Source: Streptomyces rimosus subsp. rimosus (GTDB lineage Bacteria; Actinomycetota; Actinomycetes; Streptomycetales; Streptomycetaceae). From it: 64,000 nt of DNA. Numbering within the stretch: the stretch's first letter is position 1; every line of letters begins with the position of its first letter. The translations under genes were made by a program, and so were the position numbers. This document shows, in pieces, positions 61,738 to 64,000 of this stretch. The notes under the pieces were generated by a model that did not search any database, was not told the DNA's origin, and saw nothing but the letters and a program-made list of their open reading frames with translations. The stretch lies in NCBI RefSeq assembly GCF_000720725.1, contig NZ_JOCQ01000059.1:1-64000 (forward strand), read 5' to 3'.

Positions 61738-62133
61738 GTGACTCGACATGTGAACCGTGACCGCTCCCTTGAGGAGCTTGAGCGCGATCGTTGGCCGGCC
61801 CCGTCGGGCAGTGTGACCCGTCTTGTGGCGACCGTGCACGCGCTTCGGCGTAAGCCGATCGGCGAGCTGACCGTCGAGGACCTGCGCCTGCTGGTCAGGC
61901 AGGACATGGGCCTTGCCTATGTCTTGCCGGTGGCACTGGAGGTACTCCGGGACGACCCGATGGCGGAGGGCGACATGTACGAGGGCGATCTGTTGGCCGC
62001 CGTACTCACCAGGAGTCCGGAGGTCTGGAGCGGATCACCCGAGCTCGGGCGTGAGCTTCGAATGATCGTCTCGGAGCTGAGCGACCTGACACCGTTTCTG
62101 AAACAAGACGTAGAACGGTTCCTGGCTCTGTAG
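61738..62133 (+). CDS. CDI-type immunity protein-like
   Basis: The 131-residue product (MTRHVNRDRSLEELERDRWP ... LRRKPIGELTVEDLRLLVRQ ... GDLLAAVLTRSPEVWSGSPE) matches the widespread actinobacterial family annotated as contact-dependent growth inhibition immunity proteins. These neutralise polymorphic toxins. No toxin gene is adjacent, so it is an orphan. GTG 61738 is preferred over the upstream TTG at 61708 because the family starts at this point. Confidence 0.72.
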   Translation: MTRHVNRDRSLEELERDRWPAPSGSVTRLVATVHALRRKPIGELTVEDLRLLVRQDMGLAYVLPVALEVLRDDPMAEGDMYEGDLLAAVLTRSPEVWSGSPELGRELRMIVSELSDLTPFLKQDVERFLAL

Positions 62134-63398
62134 GCCGCCGCCAGCGCCCGGCTGCCGGTGCCCGTGAGCGGGCCGCTTACGACGGTAGCCGCACGAGCGG
62201 GCCCGGGCGGGCTGCGGGACGGCCGCGGGTGAGACGGCGGACCATGACGCCGGTCATCGCCCAGCGGATCATGGACTCCGAGTGAGCCGGATTGGTCTCG
62301 TAGTCCCGCGCAAGGCGCCGGGGGGCGGTGCTCCACGGCAGCGTGCGCCCGATCGCCCACCGCTTAAGCAGCGGGTGCTTCGCACCATCACGGTCCTGCA
62401 CATTCGCAGCGAGGACGTGGACTGCCAGGAGCAGGCCGAGCGCATCGGTCAGGAGGAACCGCTTGCGACCCTTGACCTTCTTGCCGGCATCGAAGCCCTT
62501 GGTGGCGATGGGGACGGTGTCGGCGGTGCGGACGGACTGCCCTCCTCCTGCCGCCCGCCCTTCGACCCCACCCTCGCAGGCGGCAGCAACGGCTCCACCA
62601 GCCCCCACTGCTCATCCGCCAAGTCCGACGGATACCCATCCCCAACAGCATTGACATAAGACTCAACGTTCGCCCAGGCCACTGGACACGGCAGATCTCA
62701 AACACGATCTAAGGACCACCTTTGTGGGCACCCACATATTATGGAGTACAGGTCAAGATCCCTTTCGTGCCGTAGGCAAAGAGGCTGAGACCGGAAATTT
62801 GAGACCGCTCTGAGAAGCTTTCCCTGCGGTTGTCTACATCTCGTGGTCGGGCCGACGGCGTTCTCGTGGTGTGGTCTGTTCTTCACGTGGTTGACTGCTG
62901 GCTTGCCCTCCCGGACCGAAATGCTGCAGGCAAAGACCTCGACAATCCCCGGTGGACGGGTTTCACTGACGGAGATTAATCGGTCGAGGCAGGGAATCAC
63001 TACCGGTTCTCTCCTGTGCGCTCCCGCATTCCGCGGCGGGAAGGGTGCCAGGCAACAGTACGGGCTGAACTCCGCAGAAGCCGCCGTCAAGCTCCGGGAA
63101 GGCAGCGGCCGGACATGAGCAGGAGGTAAGACCGCTCGGATTCCGGTCGCCGGCCCCGGGGTGGACGCAAACTTGCTCTGCCGTGCGTGCATCGACGGCG
63201 GCCTGCTCGTGGACGGCGGGCGCCTTTTGCTCAGAGTGTGGACCACCTGCGCGTTGAGCTTTTCTGCGGGCACCGCGGTCTGGTGGCGTTGTGCAGCTTT
63301 GCCGGACAGGGCCATGCGCAGACCGTTCGGCTGCGACCAAGTAGGTTCAACTGCGCCTGTACCCGGCGCTCCGACGAAAGTTTTGGAGAGACAAGCAC
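62134..63398. other. 1.26-kb gene-poor region containing an IS remnant
   Basis: Apart from the transposase relic at 62177-62682, no gene is supported. From about 62700 the GC content falls and all open frames look random (Cys/Ser/Arg-rich). TGTGGG-CA-CCCACA at 62723-62736 is a small inverted repeat. This looks like decayed mobile DNA. Confidence 0.5.
62177..62682 (-). mobile_element. IS5-family transposase remnant (multiple deletions)
   Basis: The N-terminal YPSDLADEQWGLVEPLLPPA is in one frame. The core SVRTADTVPIATKGFDAGKK with VKGRKRFLLTDALGLLLAV is in another. The C-terminal RLARDYETNPAHSESMIRWA and MTGVMVRRLTRG follow after a gap where the second catalytic block should be. About half of a normal 270-residue IS5 transposase is missing, in at least two deletions, so it cannot be active. 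Terminal inverted repeats were not found. Confidence 0.8.
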
Positions 63399-63959
63399 AT
63401 GCACCACATGCAGTCTGACACTCCGGCTGTGCTCCACAGAATCGAGCCTTCGCCGGAGCCCCCGGTCACCCTCAGCGCCCCAGCCGAACTGCTCACCGGC
63501 TACCTCGACTTCTACCGAGAGGCCGTGCTGCGCAAGCTGGAGGCACTGTCCGACGCGGAGCTACGTCGCAGTCGGCTGCCTTCCGGCTGGGCCCCGCTCG
63601 GCCTGCTCAAGCACTTGGCTTACGTAGAGCTGCGCTGGCTGCAGTGGGGGTTTGCCGGTGAACACATCGAAGAGCCTTGGGGCGATGTGAAGGTCCGCCG
63701 CGCACCATGGCACATCGCGCCGGACGAGACCTTCGAGGACGTCAAGACGTTCTTCCAGGAGCAGTGCGCACGCTCCCGCGTCATCGTCGCCGGGGCACAG
63801 CTGGAGGACAGAGCAGCCACGCTCGGTGGCCGCGTCCCGGCCGAAGAAGATCGCCCGACGCTGATCTGGATTCTCTTTCACCTCCTCCAGGAGTACGCCC
63901 GGCACGTTGGGCACCTGGACATCGCACGTGAACTCGCCGATGGCACCGTCGGCGAGTAG
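63399..63959 (+). CDS. DinB-like / DUF664 protein
   Basis: This 186-residue four-helix protein belongs to the DinB/YfiT superfamily (DUF664 branch). It shows LTGYLDFYREAVLRKLEALS, SGWAPLGLLKHLAYVELRWL and the C-terminal LIWILFHLLQEYARHVGHLD; the histidines in LKHLAY and YARHVGHLD fit the metal-binding triad. Relatives are thiol transferases (mycothiol-dependent) or unknown. ATG 63399 follows GGAGAG. No partner gene is visible before the window ends. Confidence 0.85.
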   Translation: MHHMQSDTPAVLHRIEPSPEPPVTLSAPAELLTGYLDFYREAVLRKLEALSDAELRRSRLPSGWAPLGLLKHLAYVELRWLQWGFAGEHIEEPWGDVKVRRAPWHIAPDETFEDVKTFFQEQCARSRVIVAGAQLEDRAATLGGRVPAEEDRPTLIWILFHLLQEYARHVGHLDIARELADGTVGE

Positions 63960-64000
63960 CCGTCGAGGTGAGTTCATCCCGACGGTGATGGTCTCGCGCG

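Noticed and set aside
62698..63315. 205-aa minus frame and other frames at 62.7-63.4 kb
   Set aside because: Random-looking composition rich in Cys, His and Arg, with no ribosome binding site or family motif.

Overview
The window is very GC-rich, actinobacterial DNA. Codon use, GTG/TTG starts, overlapping stop/start codons and the gene families all point to a Streptomyces (or close relative) chromosome. A hybrid NRPS/type I PKS gene cluster fills about 23-59 kb. Ordinary accessory genes lie to its left and a degraded, insertion-sequence-scarred stretch lies to its right.

Left part (1-22.3 kb): a PadR regulator cut by the window edge, a Clp-N-like protein, two EamA exporters, and a PaiB-like/PPOX flavoprotein pair divergent from a MocR regulator. 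These are followed by a GNAT acetyltransferase, a third EamA exporter divergent from a LysR regulator, and a MatB-like acyl-CoA synthetase coupled to a carboxyltransferase. Then come a PPOX flavoprotein, an isochorismatase-fold protein without its cysteine, a Rieske lipoprotein, an S9 peptidase, a secreted beta-propeller-like protein, an AlaA-like aminotransferase divergent from an HxlR regulator, and a D-Ala-D-Ala ligase-like ATP-grasp enzyme.

Cluster (23.0-59.1 kb, all + strand): a FAD oxidoreductase ends at a strong terminator. About 480 bp later a probable single operon of about 34 kb begins: Rieske oxygenase, PKS A (formyltransferase / C-like / A / PCP / KS1-DH-ACP / KS2-AT), PKS B (DH-KR-ACP / KS3-DH*-ACP / KS4-KR-ACP), PKS C (KS5-DH*-ACP / KS6-AT), an AlkC-type DNA glycosylase, PKS D (DH-KR-ACP / alpha-oxoamine synthase), a 105-aa unknown protein, an HDAC-like amidohydrolase, a type II thioesterase and an MFS exporter. 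Most neighbours overlap by 1-8 nt. The A-domain signature read by hand is DILQLGLIWK, a glycine code, so the chain should start from N-formylglycine. It is extended with malonate units and released by decarboxylative condensation with an amino acid to an alpha-aminoketone. The AlkC repair enzyme sits between the two halves of a split PKS module, which suggests that the product alkylates DNA and that the repair enzyme gives self-resistance. Only two of six KS modules carry an AT.

Caution: KS4 and KS6 both lose their C-terminal end at the same point, right after an identical 99-bp block. In KS6 this also breaks the reading frame of PKS C. Either the genes recombined or the assembly collapsed there.

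Right part (59.1-64 kb): a TetR regulator and a glyoxalase-like gene share matching operators, with a triple-repeat zinc-ribbon gene between them. Beyond lie an orphan CDI-immunity-like gene, an IS5-family transposase remnant and a DinB/DUF664 protein. No tRNA, rRNA, CRISPR array or origin was seen.
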